64,000 nucleotides of DNA from Macquaria australasica (GCA_005408345.1 SEMN01000335.1:467849-531848); one strand, 5' to 3'; positions 48,450-61,905 are shown, counted from the first letter of the stretch. The notes: generated by a model not told the origin, from the letters alone. Numbers and translations are program-made.

Positions 48450-48545
48450 AGAGTAACTTTACACCAGGCTGAAAAGCAGTGTTTCACTGTCCTCTCTGGT
48501 TGAAAGTTTCAAGCCTGTTTCACCTCTGACCCCACCCAGCATCAC
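48450..48545. mobile_element. Decayed left part of the 21018-type miniature element
   Basis: It carries AAGAGTAACTTTACACCAGG, then 'ctctggttgaaag', 'gtttcacctctgacc' and 'cacccagcat', in the same order as 21018-21105. The right end is missing. Confidence 0.65.
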
Positions 48546-48549
48546 TGAT

Positions 48550-49480
48550 AGGTTAGTATTACACTCCCATAACATTGTTGGATGGACAGTTTAAAAAAAA
48601 TCAAAATTGATTCAGCTGAACCAGAGATATTGTCATTTTTATTCCACACATTCCCCACAATGCAACTCAAACGCTGACAGTTCAGTCGGAGATTTTTTGT
48701 CCACGCAGTAAATTCAGTTACAGACAACGGAAAAACTCTCTCACTGGCAATAAATACAAATACACTAAATTAACACAAAGCACATAAAAGATAGGTGAGC
48801 TTGCTGTTTAATTTGCTTTGGGAAATTCAGTAGAGACAGCAATCTGGACTGCAGGCTGACAATGAAACCACTTCCAGAGGGGTCTGTGCACATGTGACTT
48901 TGCACTGGTTGGCAATCTGGCATTAATATTGTCAAGCCAAAAAACTTCAACTGATGGAGGGAGGTGCTCGATAGAAAGCTGTTGTTGTTCTGTGTTCTTT
49001 CTGGGCCAATATCCCTCTTGGTTAGCATGATTGTTTCCATTTGTGAACATCCCTGACTAACAGAGGTTAAGTAAGGCAACTTGTCATTGCACTCTAATTT
49101 GTAAAGTCAATAGCTGCGGCACAAGCATAATAGCTGCACTGTAACATTATATGAAATCAGGATGTAGATGGCCACTCAATTCTACTACTGAAAGTATTTT
49201 AAATGTGATACAGACCGGGATAATACTCGTGACAGCAATGACGCAACTTATCAGCATTCTTTCCTGTTTTCTTTATCAGAAAAAAACAGATGAAGACATC
49301 TCAGATTAATCATTTGATCTAATTTATCTTCTCTAAGAGCCCTTTTCACACTGCTGACTCAGGATGGAAAGAATGTTTTCCTGCCAGACAAGAGCTGAGG
49401 AGTGGGTTGAACTTAAGTTTAACTGCTGTCTGATTAAACTGCCACAGCATGAAGTGGAAAAAAAGGAAAATAGAGCAAGG
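48550..49480. other. Intergenic stretch, no gene supported
   Basis: Overlapping minus-strand frames around 48765-49079 lack any domain. Confidence 0.45.
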
Positions 49481-49482
49481 GG

Positions 49483-49846
49483 ACAAAAGATCTTTAAATG
49501 GCTTCTCAGTTTGGTATTTTTTGAATTATGAATCTGACCAAGTTAGGGTAAAAAACTTATCAGAAAAATGAACACTTGAACAAACATCAGCGTGAGAAGA
49601 ACTACCTAAAATGACAGAAACCATCTTTGGGAACATTTTATTTGACGTGTACTTTTTCAGTTTAGCCCATGTCCCATCCACTTACATGGAGGGCACGGGG
49701 TTTATGACCTATACTGCAGCCAGCCACCAGGGGGTGATCAAGATGTTTTGGCTTCACTTTTATGAGGTGACAAAAGATGTCTTTAAATGGTTTCTCAATT
49801 TGGTATTTTTTGAATTATGAAACTGACCAAGTTAGAGTAAAAAAAA
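49483..49846. repeat. Repeat flanked by about 75-bp direct repeats
   Basis: 49483-49555 and 49770-49846 are direct repeats with few mismatches ('tggtattttttgaattatga' in both). They flank about 215 bases that include 'catgtcccatccacttacat' and 'gcagccagccaccaggggg', a block I recognise as recurrent in fish. Confidence 0.7.
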
Positions 49847-49889
49847 TCCATCATGTTTATTTTTATTCACAAGGTACTCTCTACTTGTC

Positions 49890-50350
49890 TTAAAGGTTGG
49901 GTAGGCAGTTTTCTTTTGGCGTCACTGGGCAAAAATGCCATATTAACCATGCAGCATATTGTAATTCAGGTGGTCTGAGAGCAAACCTCTACTTCAGCCC
50001 CCCCTCTTGCCTCTGTTTTCAGGCTTCAGAAAATCTATCCCATGACGGTAGACTTTAGCCTATCACAGGTTATTTCAGAGAGACGGTGGGTTTGTATTGG
50101 CTAAGCTACAAGAGCAGATGTGTGTACACGTCCCTTCAGATGATGAAAGCCTGATTGAATGGCCAAAAATCCTGCAACTTGTGATAAATTTCCAATACCT
50201 CCTCCTTTGCCTATAGTACAAAACAACACGTCCTGGCTCCACACGGAGCTTCAGACTCATTACGTTCAATGCCATGTTGCTCATAACGATGAGTGGCAAA
50301 GAGGCATGATGACAAACAGTGGGGAATAACTTTTGACGGGGGACAGTGGT
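49890..50350. repeat. Possible dispersed repeat
   Basis: The block opens 'aaaggttgggtaggcag', familiar as the end of a fish non-autonomous element. No second copy or matching right end was identified. Confidence 0.3.
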
Positions 50351-50399
50351 GTGTGTGTGTGCGGTGTACTAGCCTCTCTTCCTGCTGCTGGACCCTCCC

Positions 50400-53300
50400 A
50401 CCAAACAGGACTTCTTTTTAGTAGTGTTTAGAAATCTCAGCAATTAAATTGATGAGTTCAATGTTATCATAACCAATATAAATGATGGCCAAAACTACAA
50501 AAATAAGTTGTAATAAATCAGAATTATCCTTTAAAAAATGAATAGACATTTTAGGACAAAAACTAATGTTTCACAAAATTACCTAAATTCCACAACTAGT
50601 GTTGAAATACCCCAGACTTCATACAAAATTTAAAAAAGCTATACAGCTATACAGATGTGTTAGGTCACTGTCACAGCCCTAACACTCTATTATTAACACT
50701 AACATTTGGATTACACTAACATACTCTACCCTAATTAGCAGTAAAAGGTTTCTAAATTGGGAAACACTGCTGACTCTGCTCATAAACAGCATAAGGTAGT
50801 GTTTTGCTGCGATAGTCTACATTTTCATAGCAAACTCCACACACATTTGAAGGATGTCAGAATGGAAACATCTGTCGCCCTTGAAAGAATCTGAAGAATG
50901 CAGTCAGAAAAGACTCCTCTTATCAGAATGTGTTTTTAATTGGATCCTCTCTGGAGATCCAGCTGAATTCCTCTTGTGATGATAGTGTTACCTTAACTGG
51001 AGGCCAGGGGCCTTGAGGAGCCACAGTCACAGTGAATAAGATGGAATCTCTTGTCCTCACTGCTAATTAGGTTTCTTAATTCTCCTTAAAAGTCACAGTT
51101 TTTGTTGTTAACAAACATATGTCTAGGGCAAATTTGTGTTTATGGCTTTAATGTATGTGTTTTCACTAAGAACAGAGCTGAGTACAGACAAAACGGTATG
51201 TAATCAGTGAGTTCTGTTCTGTGTTTGCTGTTGGAAACCTCAATGGGAACTTAATTGCATGCAGATCATTTAACCAAGCTAATAGAATTTCAATGTAGAG
51301 CTAATTTGCGGAGGGAGAATGGTACTTCATAAAAGACTGTAAAAATTATCCCTGAATTTCTGCAGTTAGGTGTGTTTCATGGATCATAAACACAATGCAA
51401 TTTGGAATAGTGCACATCATAAACGAACATAACTGACTGCAACCAGTTACCACTAATAGATAGGCATTTCATATTCAAATTTCAGAGAAAGATTGTGTTT
51501 TAAAAGAATGCAAAGTATAATCTACTGCTGAATGAGGTGTTATGTGTTACTTGTTCTGTTAATATTCTCTTGTGAAAGCGGTAATTTATAATGGGGGGGG
51601 GGGGGGGCACTCTTTCACATTTTTTTCAACACAATGTGCGACTGGGATCTTTGTGCTTTGGCCATGGTTTGTCTTGGTGTGCCGCTCCTGCATTATGTAA
51701 TGTGATTAACATAACACAACACAACTCTGCCTGAATATTCTGTATTTATATTGAAGGTGGACGTGCATTCTACACCTAGGGGAACACATATGGTGACATA
51801 TTCTAAACTGTAGTACTAGCAGCTGAAGAAGGCTGTGGTGTTTGGTTGAAAGCTCTGGAAAAGGCTTGTGAGTTAACCTTGAGTTTAGAATATTTTACAT
51901 CTGTGGTATGTATATGCATATATCTTTCTGAAATCCAAAGGAAGTGGATTTCTCTTCACATCACTGACAAAGACATTTTATGTGCCTTTTTCATAGCAGA
52001 CATTTTGACTTGTCATTGTAGGAAAAGCACATGTGTTACTAATACCATTAACAATGGCTCTGATCTATTCAGGTGTCTCAGTAAGTCATGACAGTGAGCC
52101 AGCATGAACAATACCAGGATCCTGAAACTGAAGCAGCTAAATGAACTTCAGCCGTCATTCAAATTATTATTTACACCAGCGCTTTTCCTACTGTAACACA
52201 TCAAAATGTTCTCTTTAAAACATTTTTCGTTTCATCAGTGTTATGTAAAATCTTTTAGTTTTGTCACTCAGGGCGTGTGTCGATTGGAGGGTCTGACCTG
52301 TAATTAGCCACTGATGCAAAACACCTGGGGGCTGCCAGGAGAGCAACTGTGTAGATGTTGTGCCACACCAATATGTCAAAAGGGTAAATTGTTTGATTTG
52401 TTGTTTTGGACTATGTAATGATTTGGAACCTCCCCATCCACGCTTTAACCCATGAAATAAAACCTAAACCCGCATCTGCTAGAAGCCAGAAGATCACCAT
52501 GAACCTCACAAGAGGACGTCACATTGTGTGGGTGAGGTGAGGGTATGGTTGAGTCAAACCTGTACCTGTGGTAACATTTTGTCACATAATACCAGTGTTG
52601 AGTGGAAAGCTTTAGGTAACAAACAGCTTGGATTCTAAGGTAAATTAGGTGTCTTATGCAAGTATTTGCTAGGCCATCATAAAGCATATCTGCATTTTAC
52701 ACCAGAGCAATAAGTGTATAAGTCTGTTTTATTTTCTTATTCTTTGGAGTAAGAGGCTACTACAGGTATTTCTTTTATTTGAAAGAACACTCCAGATCAC
52801 TGAAAACGCGAAAACCAATGCGAAACATCTTGAACAAACTTCATGTTCAGTTTGGAATTTAATCTGCGCACATGAGATTAATTATAGTCCTGAAATGAGA
52901 AATGTTAAATGTCAACTGACCCTTTTTATCATCTCTTGAAGAATCATGAGGACCATGTTGACACTGCTGTCACCACATAATTATAACATTTTTGAGAACA
53001 AAAACAAAAGTGACTGTTGCTCCTCCTGTTCTCTCAGATCTCTTGGCCCTTCCATGTCAGACGTTTAACTTGGCAACATTCACCACTTCAGGGAGATTTG
53101 TATACTGTATGCTCAGCATTTAGCCTGACCATGAATGGGCAATAGCTGACAAGCATGTTGCGGATGCCACAGAATGCCCGTTTCAGGCCAAGGGAGCCAA
53201 AGAAGACAGTGGGAGAGGGAAGAGATGAGCCTGCTGGTGGTTTCTGCTGTGACTCAGGAGCTGCAGATAGTGGGAGTACATTTACAGCTCTGCTGCTCAA

Positions 53301-55005
53301 TGTGAAAGTCATTACAGGCCCCTGACTTTTATGGCTCTTGTGGAAAGATGCAGAGCCAGCTGTGTGAGTCATCGATGGAATGACTGCATGTGTGCTGCTA
53401 CAGCAGTAAAAAATCCTCACTGTTTTCCCCACCTCTTGTTCTTTTGGCCACATCCAGTATAAAGCCGTCAGGGACGGAGCAGGACTCCCACGCTCGTAGT
53501 TTAACCTTGCCAAGTTCATCAATTGGAAAGTAGTTGAGCAAACCGCAACTACATGATCGTTCACCAGGAGGATCACTTCAGCTACAAGGCCCCATTAAAG
53601 GGTCTTTTGCTTGGGTTTCCTAACATAAAAACACAGTTTGAACCTCTAATTATTATTTCACTCATCTTCAAAAAAGTTCATGCAGATGAAACATATGTAC
53701 TTTGGTTTTCAAAATTTCTCCAGACCACACGTTTTCAATGATATCTTTGAACAGTTTAAGTTTGTGGCACAAAGCTCAGCAACGGTCTTTGCTCCAATAA
53801 TGTTTACACTGGCACTCCCATGGCCCTATATGAATCATCAGCCTGTGGAAATGACCACACAACCACTGGTTTGGTAGGGGCACCATATGGTGGAACCAAA
53901 GGAGCCTGTTCAGTTAACTGGAAGCGATGAGAGCCCCTCTCGTCTATTTGGCTCCTGATAATATTACTCTGTCACAGAGAGTGGATAAGATGTTGCACAT
54001 GAGGACACAAGGCGGACATTGTTCCTGTTTGGGAATTACAGAGAAGTAAACAAAAAGGCTTGAAATGGCAGGGGAAACGAATGGCAGTTGAAGCAATCTG
54101 AGTTCTACAGCCACAGATGCAAGATTCAAACTAAATATGTGCATATCATAGTCTTCATTTACTTCAGAGCTTATTTTCTTTATTTATCAAAGACCCACAT
54201 CAAAATATCCACTGGGAAATCTATTGTGGAAACTGTGGAGCAGAGTTCACGTCTACAAAAATCCACAAAATCCCTGGACTACCCCCAGTGGCTTATAATG
54301 TGAAACCACACATACTGATTGCTGATTTGTCCAGAGTATCCAGAATGAATGCACAGAATGTCCAATGTTTTGATAGAGAAAGGTTTGAAAAAGGGAAAAA
54401 CAGCCAGAGAGAAATGGTAGCATTTAAATAAAATAATAAAGTCTCAAACAGAGGAAGAAAGTAGTGATATGGCAGCATGAATTAGCTGGGACAAAAAGGG
54501 AGTAGAGAAAAATTCCCCTTATTGTTCATGTTTTTTATGACCCATTCATCACCTTATGGAAACCAAAATAATGATTTGCACTGTTTAAGGGAGCTGAGGT
54601 TATTTGTTTTAATTCATATTCTGTTGGGTGGTTGCATGTTGGAAGAGAGAGGGTGGTTTGCTTTGGCATGTGCTGAATGCCTCTGCAGTGTACCACAATG
54701 AGCTGCTATTAGTCACTTTCTGCTCATTGTGGAAATTCTGACACAGATTTGCCAGTTGCTGTGGCCTCTTGTTTTTTTGTTGTACAAGGAGGACTGGCAG
54801 TATTTTTTTATTGTCTTTGCTCACTTACTCTACGTTTTAACTGCTGTGGCTGTAAAGTACACACATTTGTTTGAGTGTCACATCAAACAAATCTGAAAAT
54901 GATGGGTACATTTAAGCAAGATGGCAGTGTGTCCACTGGGTTTTACAACTTGTCAACTTGGACTGTAAAAAGCAAAGGTCTGTGTTGGTGCTGGTGTGTT
55001 GCTCC
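50400..55005. other. Intergenic stretch, no gene supported
   Basis: It includes a 15-base G run at 51593-51607 and a 162-codon minus-strand frame at 53088-53576 with no recognisable domain. I see no exons, RNA genes or clear repeats. Confidence 0.45.
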
Positions 55006-55010
55006 AGGTA

Positions 55011-55860
55011 CAAGTGGGAAGATGAAATTTGAGAAAAAGTACTCAGATCTTTTACTTAAGTAAAAGTAGCAATACAACAATGTAGAAATATTCCATTACA
55101 AGTAAAAATCCTGGATTCATAAGTGAAAATATTATCAGCAAAATGTTCTTAAAGTATCAACAGTAAAAGTACTGAGCCCCTGTGACTGATATATCATCAT
55201 ATGTGTCACTATTAGATAGATGTTAATACTGATGCATCTATGTGTAAGCACCATTCTACTGTTGTTGCTGCTCGAGGTGGATCTTGTTCTAATTACTTTA
55301 CATTAGATGTAGCATATCTAGACATAGGTAGTCCATGGGTTCCCAGCCTAGGGGTCAGGCCCCTCCAAAGGGTCACAAGATAAATCTGAGGGAGATGAGA
55401 TGATTAATGAGAGAGGAAAGAAGAAATAACAGAGCTCCGTAACACAAATTTGTAGCCGTGTTTTTGGAGTTTTTCTCTTTGCATTTTGTGGAACATTGGA
55501 TAATTTTACTTCTTTGGGCCACAAACAGTTATTTAAATGAAACCCTCTGAGAGGCTTAGAGGGGAAATGTCTCTTTGGTGGAACTGCTGACAACATCTGA
55601 AACATATGACAAGGCACCCCAAGTAGACACTGATTTTTTGTAAGGGGTTTTGTACTGTATTCCATAAGCTTATTATGTTTTTTAATGTAACATTTTAATT
55701 TGAAAAGAAACTTGTAACTCCATCTATCAATATTCCCCACTGAAATATAGTGGAGTTGAGGTACAAAGTAGCATAAAATAGAAGTACTCAAGTCCCTAAA
55801 AAGCATACTGTAAGTAAGTACTGTAATTAAGTAAATGTGCTTAGTTACCGGCCACCACTG
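55011..55860. mobile_element. hAT-like element copy carrying an internal extra block
   Basis: The left part matches 26340 ('actcagatcttttacttaag', 'agtaaaagtagcaatac') and the right end is the hAT-type 'ccaccactg'. Between them (about 55330-55640) is a block starting 'gttcccagcctagggg' that is absent from the 26340 copy but present in the 62000 copy. No target duplication is evident. Confidence 0.75.
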
Positions 55861-55983
55861 TTGATTGGCCAACACATTGCGTTGCCAGATGACATCACAC
55901 TGACTTGCAGCAAAAGGTAAGCACCCCCACTGCATCAGTGTAGTGGCCTCACTAAAATGAAAGAGGGGGCTGCATTTCTTGAA

Positions 55984-56190
55984 GGAACGGTCCAACATTT
56001 TGTGGAATATGATTATTCGATTTCTTGCAGAGAGTTAGATGAGAAGATCAATGCTACTCTCATATCTGTCCACTAAATAAGAAGCTGGAGCCAGTAGATG
56101 GTTAGCTTAGCTTAGCATAAAAACTGGAAACAGGGGGAAATAGCTAGCCTGGCATTGTCCAAAGGTTACAAAACTAATAATAAATGTCAA
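55984..56190. repeat. Dispersed repeat fragment
   Basis: The text 'gagagttagatgagaagatc', 'ggttagcttagcttagcata' and 'actggaaacagggggaaata' is a highly recurrent fish repeat by recollection. Only the first 200 bases are present. Confidence 0.6.
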
Positions 56191-56199
56191 ACTATTTCT

Positions 56200-57065
56200 T
56201 TAACACAGGGCTTTTGTCAGTCTGAACACCGCTTTACACCAATCACAAACCTTTGAATCTGATCTATCTAGAAGAATATGTTCTGGAAAGTATCTGAAAA
56301 GAACATGTGAGAAAGTTGAAATACACTGTATACCCTCTGTTATCGTCAACACTAACATGGTGTTGGCTTTTGGAGCAGTGATGACAGCATGAGTTGGTGA
56401 TTCACTGTATCAGCTTTGCTTTTGCATACTTAATTTGCAAAGCACAATGTGTTTTCATAGCTCACAATGAAGACAGGGATGGTTGTGGACGTGCACAGAG
56501 GGAGAGAATTGGCTGCTGAGACAAGTGTGTTACTGATCAACTCCAACTGGATACACAGTACTGTGCATCATGTCAGTGTATATTCAAGATATGCAATGAG
56601 GTTTGCATGTTCGTACATAGGAATGCAAGTTATTACACTCATTGGCAAGCCCCATACAGCTGTTTGAATCTTTAACACATCTGTCGAAAAGTACAGATTC
56701 CCACCCACAGAGAAAGAGACAGCACTGATGTACATGTATCAAGTCTCACCACTAATTGTGAGCAGTTGTTTTCTGTTGGGGTTTTGGATTTGAATAATTG
56801 TCCCCTAGAGTGATGTTATAATATGCTAATGAGATTTAACTCTATGTGATGTGGGACATTCAAAACAAGTCCCACATTAAGCTTGAGCAGCAAAGTGTGC
56901 AAAACCAAACTGATCAAGTCAGAGTGTGAGGTTTTTCACTAATCATGCATAGTGACTGGAAAGCTGTATGCTACTCAAAAAATAATTCCATCTGCCTGTC
57001 ACAGTTATTAATATTTAAATTACATTACATTACATTCCAAAGCTATGGGCATTAATTTGCGCTCC
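56200..57065. other. Intergenic stretch, nothing recognised
   Basis: No supported gene or repeat. Confidence 0.45.
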
Positions 57066-57070
57066 ACTCC

Positions 57071-57193
57071 TCTGTTTTCTACGTAGCCCCGGAGTGGCCA
57101 TAGAGAGAAAATATATACATATCGAGGTAAACGTGGCCTCGATTTTTTTTCTCTCTCTCTCTATGGCCACTCCAGGGCTCCGTAGTTTTCAGG
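57071..57193. mobile_element. About 120-bp palindromic (foldback) element
   Basis: Left arm 57083-57109 and right arm 57157-57184 are inverted copies sharing GGAGTGGCCATAGAGAG and a flanking ACG-AGCCC block. A second, inner perfect 7-bp inverted repeat (ATCGAGG at 57121-57127, CCTCGAT at 57137-57143) nests inside. As a single strand it would fold into a long hairpin. It has the size and shape of a small foldback MITE. Confidence 0.75.
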
Positions 57194-57199
57194 CGTTCC

Positions 57200-60100
57200 A
57201 CCAGAAGTTGGACAACAACATTGATGGGTCTTGGGTGATAAGGCCTTAAAGTAGAAACGTCAGGTCAAGCTCTTCACCACACTCTTTGGCTTTGTGGAGG
57301 CATTGTCACGCTGAAACAGAAAAGGGCCAAACATTTATGCCTAAAATAAGTGAAATGTTATTTCCCTTAATTGGAACTACTCACTGTGGACAGGGGTGTC
57401 CGCATACCTCTGGCCATATTGTTTATACATTGTATGTTAAATTCAGTATTTTGCCCAAAACAGTTTGGTGGAAATTAGGTTTTCAAATCATGAAAACAAC
57501 ACCAGCACCAACTTTGAGAAATGACCTCAAAGCTTGGAGTCCTGTGTTTTCATCACAATACGATTTGTGCCACATTTGTTTAACTCTTCCTTACAGATAA
57601 ATGTCAGACTATGTTCCATGTTGGGAAAAAGTGGTGGACCGTGGTGTGAAATGAAGTGGTGATGAAATACTGAAGTGAAGTGGTGAGCATGGGAGGAAAT
57701 CGGGGGAGTGTATCAAAACATCAAACATTAACTATTTCAAACACCCAGGAGCAATGACAGCTGGAAGTTTTGCTGGGGTTGGAGAAAGAACATATCCCCC
57801 GACCTTTTAAATTCACTGACCAAATATTTAATCTTCTCCTCTCCAGACAATGACAAAGCTTGCACTTCTCACTTCTTCACTTTGTTTGCTTATAAATGAT
57901 TTAGGTCCGATCTCTCAAGGGATGTCTACATCCTCACACAGTCCAAATCTCGGAGTATACAGTGCAACATGGTCATTTCTGTAGTGAATTGTTTTCAGCC
58001 TGTAGAACTGGCCATGGAAATAGTTTCATGTTGGAAGAGTAATGATATGCAATAACCACTGCGTATACGTACACACTTTTTATTAAGAAACCCACCACCG
58101 CTAAATAGAAAAACAAAGTTTCTGTGGCTGCAATGTATGAATGACATAAGGGTCAATGGAATCGACAATGATAAGTACAATACTAAAGTTGAAATTGTAG
58201 ATCCAAATCTGGAAAATAGAAAGACACTCAGTCCAATTTAAAAGAAGGATTTGTCAGCTTGTCGAAACCACAAAGACCTCAACAGATACTAATATAATGA
58301 CAGGACTATTTTGATTTGGTCACATTTTTTTCAGGGCCATAGTCAGGATTTTTGGAATACTGAGGTCATGTGAAAGAATAGGTTGAATTCCTGCACACTG
58401 TCAGCACTGAATTTATCATAGACACAGCGTTTTAGTCATGGACCTCCTTCAGGCATCCTCAGAAATACTGAGGTCCAAATTCCCCCGGCACAACCTCCCC
58501 TCCCTAGGAACTGTCCAACTAAACACCCCACCCCCCACCCCCCCAAAAAAAGAAATCTCAGTTGATATATATTTATAGAAACACCAAGTTATATTCCTGG
58601 AGGTATTTCCCTTCATTTTATTTTAATTTAAGTTGAATTAAAACCCACTGTCTGTAATTGTAGAATAAAACTCCTCCACACGTTGTTGACATCCCCAAAT
58701 TCCCAAACAATCATGAGAACATGACCTTAGTGTCCTCAGTGGTACGTCCATGGTTTCTTTCAAAAAACATGTGCTTGGTTAATGACTGTTACAGAGCCCT
58801 TTTAAAGTACGCTGCTTCTCTTGTCTTAAACATCGGCCATTTGTGAAAATTCTGGCCTGAATTCACTCTGAAACACATAGTCAATTGTTTCAAATCAGCG
58901 CTAAACCATCGAGGCCAATGCTGACACAGAGTCAACCGGTTGGGACCTGTCTACGTCATGAAATGTATATTAAAAAAAAGACTCTAATCATTGTCAGTCA
59001 GTCTCCCCCGTGTCCCCTGACCCACACTATGTAGCCACGAGGCCACGCCTTCTACAGTTGTTGTTCCCTCACTCGTTTGAAGAATTTGAAGGCGTAGTTA
59101 CACTTTAATAACACCTGTGCGTTACCTACTATGACAAGTCAAAATGTCTGCTATGAAAAAGGCCTACTTATATAGATTGATTTTGAGATGACTTACTTTG
59201 TGTTTAGTGAATGTTCATTAAAATAACAGGCAACTGGAGAGTTAATATTTGTTCTTCTGTTTTCAAATTGTTGTCTTTATACAGATGACAGTGACATTTC
59301 AAAGTATAAGTAACATAAATTAAATTAAATGTGATTCAGTCAGTGGCTTGTAAAGTGTCTCCTATAAATAGGTCTATCACATGGAAAATGACTAATGAAT
59401 AATGATGAATAATCATAACAAAACCTTACAGGGAAATGTGTCTTAATCAGATAGTCTCATAAATTAGGAAATCGTTTGTATCAAAAATCACATGCATGAC
59501 CCATGGAGACCACTCCTCAAAGTAAGCTAATATCCTTTGACCAAATGTCTGAAGTCCCCAGTGGTAGGGCTATAAGTATTTACCAGAGTAAAGCTCTTTC
59601 CTGTAACTTCTTCCTTTTTGATACCTTACTTTGGGGAATAGTAGCATGTTTTTTTGTTGTTGTTTTCTTTTTTCTTTTTTTTCTTTTTACAAAATCCCAA
59701 AGTTGTCAAATGTTGTCTAAACACAAGCAGTGATTAACTTAACAGCCAGAAAGATCATCTTAATTCCCACTTGAATATATGTGAGCACTAATATGTCAGC
59801 TGCTCCTTATTTCACTCCAATTAGAGCAAATTTTAAATGAACTCTGGAGGGGTAAAAGGCAGTAAAAATACTAAGTAAATGAAAGTTGAATGTCATTAGC
59901 TTCTGGTTTTATGCAATCAGCTCCTCTTTGAGCTCCACCTAAAATGATGTCAAATATCGTTTGTATTTTTGAATCTGTTTCTTGTGTATAAGTCTTAATT
60001 CAAAACAAGAAAGAGAAGAAACAGTTGCTCATGTTTGTTAGAAAGTCTAATCAGTTTTATTTCTCCTATACCCAGATGAAACAAAAATGTCAGTAAAACC

Positions 60101-61140
60101 AAATGAAACAAAAATAAAAACAGCTTGACAAGTACATTCCATTCCTCAATAGCTGGAACTCAAACTGTGTTTGAGGCAGTGGATCCAGAAGTGCACTTAA
60201 CATTACATTAATGTTTTAGCATCTGAGCAGTTGGTCACTGTCATTTAAATACACACGCCGCCATACTACATTTGTGTAAACATTGATGTGGATTGTGTGA
60301 CTGTAAAATAGTGAATGACTGATTCCACAGGGATCAAGTGAGAATGAAAACAATATAGATAAAAAAGCCACTGTTGCTATGTGAATGTGGAATGTAAAAA
60401 ACTCAATATAAAAAAAGTTAACTGCATTGAATAATGCAAGTCCTGCATGTACTGATTTATTGCTAATCTCTGTCCAAGATATTCATATATGTTTCTTGCT
60501 TAATTATAAAACTGCATTTTAAAAAGTATGAAAACTCATATGATGGCATTGTTCCAGAAAAACTTGACTTTACAAAACCGAATGCACTTAACAACTCCAT
60601 CTGTAAAACAAACATACTATGTAGCACCAGGAGGTTAAAAACAAATCATGCAGCAAATCGTGTTGCCTTCCATCTTGTTGTGAAAAAGACTACTTCAAGA
60701 ATTTGGGGGATAAAGTCCATTTTTGTGGAATCCAGTGCAGCCACCATTGTTTTGGTATTGCATCCTTCCAGTATGGCCATTTTGGATGGTTCTCCTCAGA
60801 ATCCCCTAAACAGAGGTGAAATCAGGCCATGTGTGTCACCTTTGTCCTATGTTCTTATTGCAGCGATGACTCCTTGGTTGATGGGTGCTGGTGATGAATG
60901 GAAAAGAAAAACATGTTTAGCTATTTAATATGTAAAGATACTTTTTACACATTAAGATAATGCCAAAACCCTTTAATAACTGAAACTATGTTCTTGGTAG
61001 ACAGTGTAAGCTAATAGTGAATTACCAAATTATAACTGTTAATTGAAGTGGCAGATATTTACCAAATGATCTGCAGAAATTTCCGGAAGAGCATTGTATT
61101 CACAGAAGAACTGGAAATATTACCTCATAATTATGATGTA
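57200..61140. other. Intergenic stretch, no gene supported
   Basis: AT-rich. Short frames only. A C-rich run is near 58528-58544 and a pyrimidine/T-rich run near 59650-59690. Confidence 0.5.
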
Positions 61141-61149
61141 TCTCATAGT

Positions 61150-61262
61150 TATAAGATCTTATATCATAATTACAATTACAATTTTTTGTTTATTGTGAAA
61201 CACTTTGTGACATCTGATCTACAAAGGTGCTTTACAAATACATTTTACTTACTTACTATTTA
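61150..61262 (+). repeat. LINE 3' tail-like fragment
   Basis: 'gtgaaacactttgtgac' and 'ggtgctttacaaataca' are followed by TTAC repeats, the form of an L2-type 3' end on the + strand. Confidence 0.45.
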
Positions 61263-61557
61263 TTACTATTTATCTCATTGTTATAGGATCCACCTAATGA
61301 ATGTAGCCATAGGTGTTGTTGTGGTAGTCGGGTAAGTTAAAAAGGGGCACATTGAGATTTAGCCAAATGCTAACTGCTATATTTCACTGTTGAGGAAGCT
61401 ACATCAGTCAAATCGCTGATTGTGACAAGTTACACCTGTTTCATTGGATTGCATTGTTATGGAAACAGCTTAAATCTGAGTTTCTTTGCTGCCAACTGAT
61501 GACAGCAGACAGTGAAACAGCAAGAGCCAGTTATAAACTTAATGCTTCTCTGTGAAA

Positions 61558-61680
61558 CAGTGGTTCCCAACCCTCGGGCCATGGACTGATATGGAGCCTC
61601 AGAACATTTGCTACAGAGAGAGAACAATATGATTTGGCAAACGAAGCTGAATAATAATTTCATAACTTTAAAGGCTATTA
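61558..61680. mobile_element. hAT-type end fragment
   Basis: It begins CAGTGGTTCCCAACCCTCG, the form of a hAT-type terminus. The right end was not found. Confidence 0.35.
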
Positions 61681-61883
61681 TAGGTCATTTTTGTGGTCAT
61701 AAACTTGAACTTAGCACACTCTTTGCTGCATTTTTCTTCATCACTTCTTGTCAAGCTACCTGAGTGCTGCTGAGAGGTCTGTCTCTATTTATTTCCTAAT
61801 TTAGTAAGTAAGCACAATGACACACAACCCAAATTAGGTTAAGTTTCATTTTTAGGTTTGTTTAGTTCTCGCTCTCTTTTTCC

Positions 61884-61905
61884 CTCTCTCTCTCTCTCTC
61901 TCTCT
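61884..61905. repeat. (CT)n microsatellite
   Basis: About 22 bases of CT dinucleotide repeat. Confidence 0.9.

Noticed and set aside
53088..53576. 162-codon minus-strand open frame in intergenic DNA
   Set aside because: Composition is nondescript, no domain or splice structure was found, and there is no neighbouring exon. Kept as a chance frame.
55348..55998. 216-codon minus-strand open frame
   Set aside because: It lies across a hAT-like element copy, its internal block and unrelated flank. No domain is visible and the frame has no counterpart in the sister copies.
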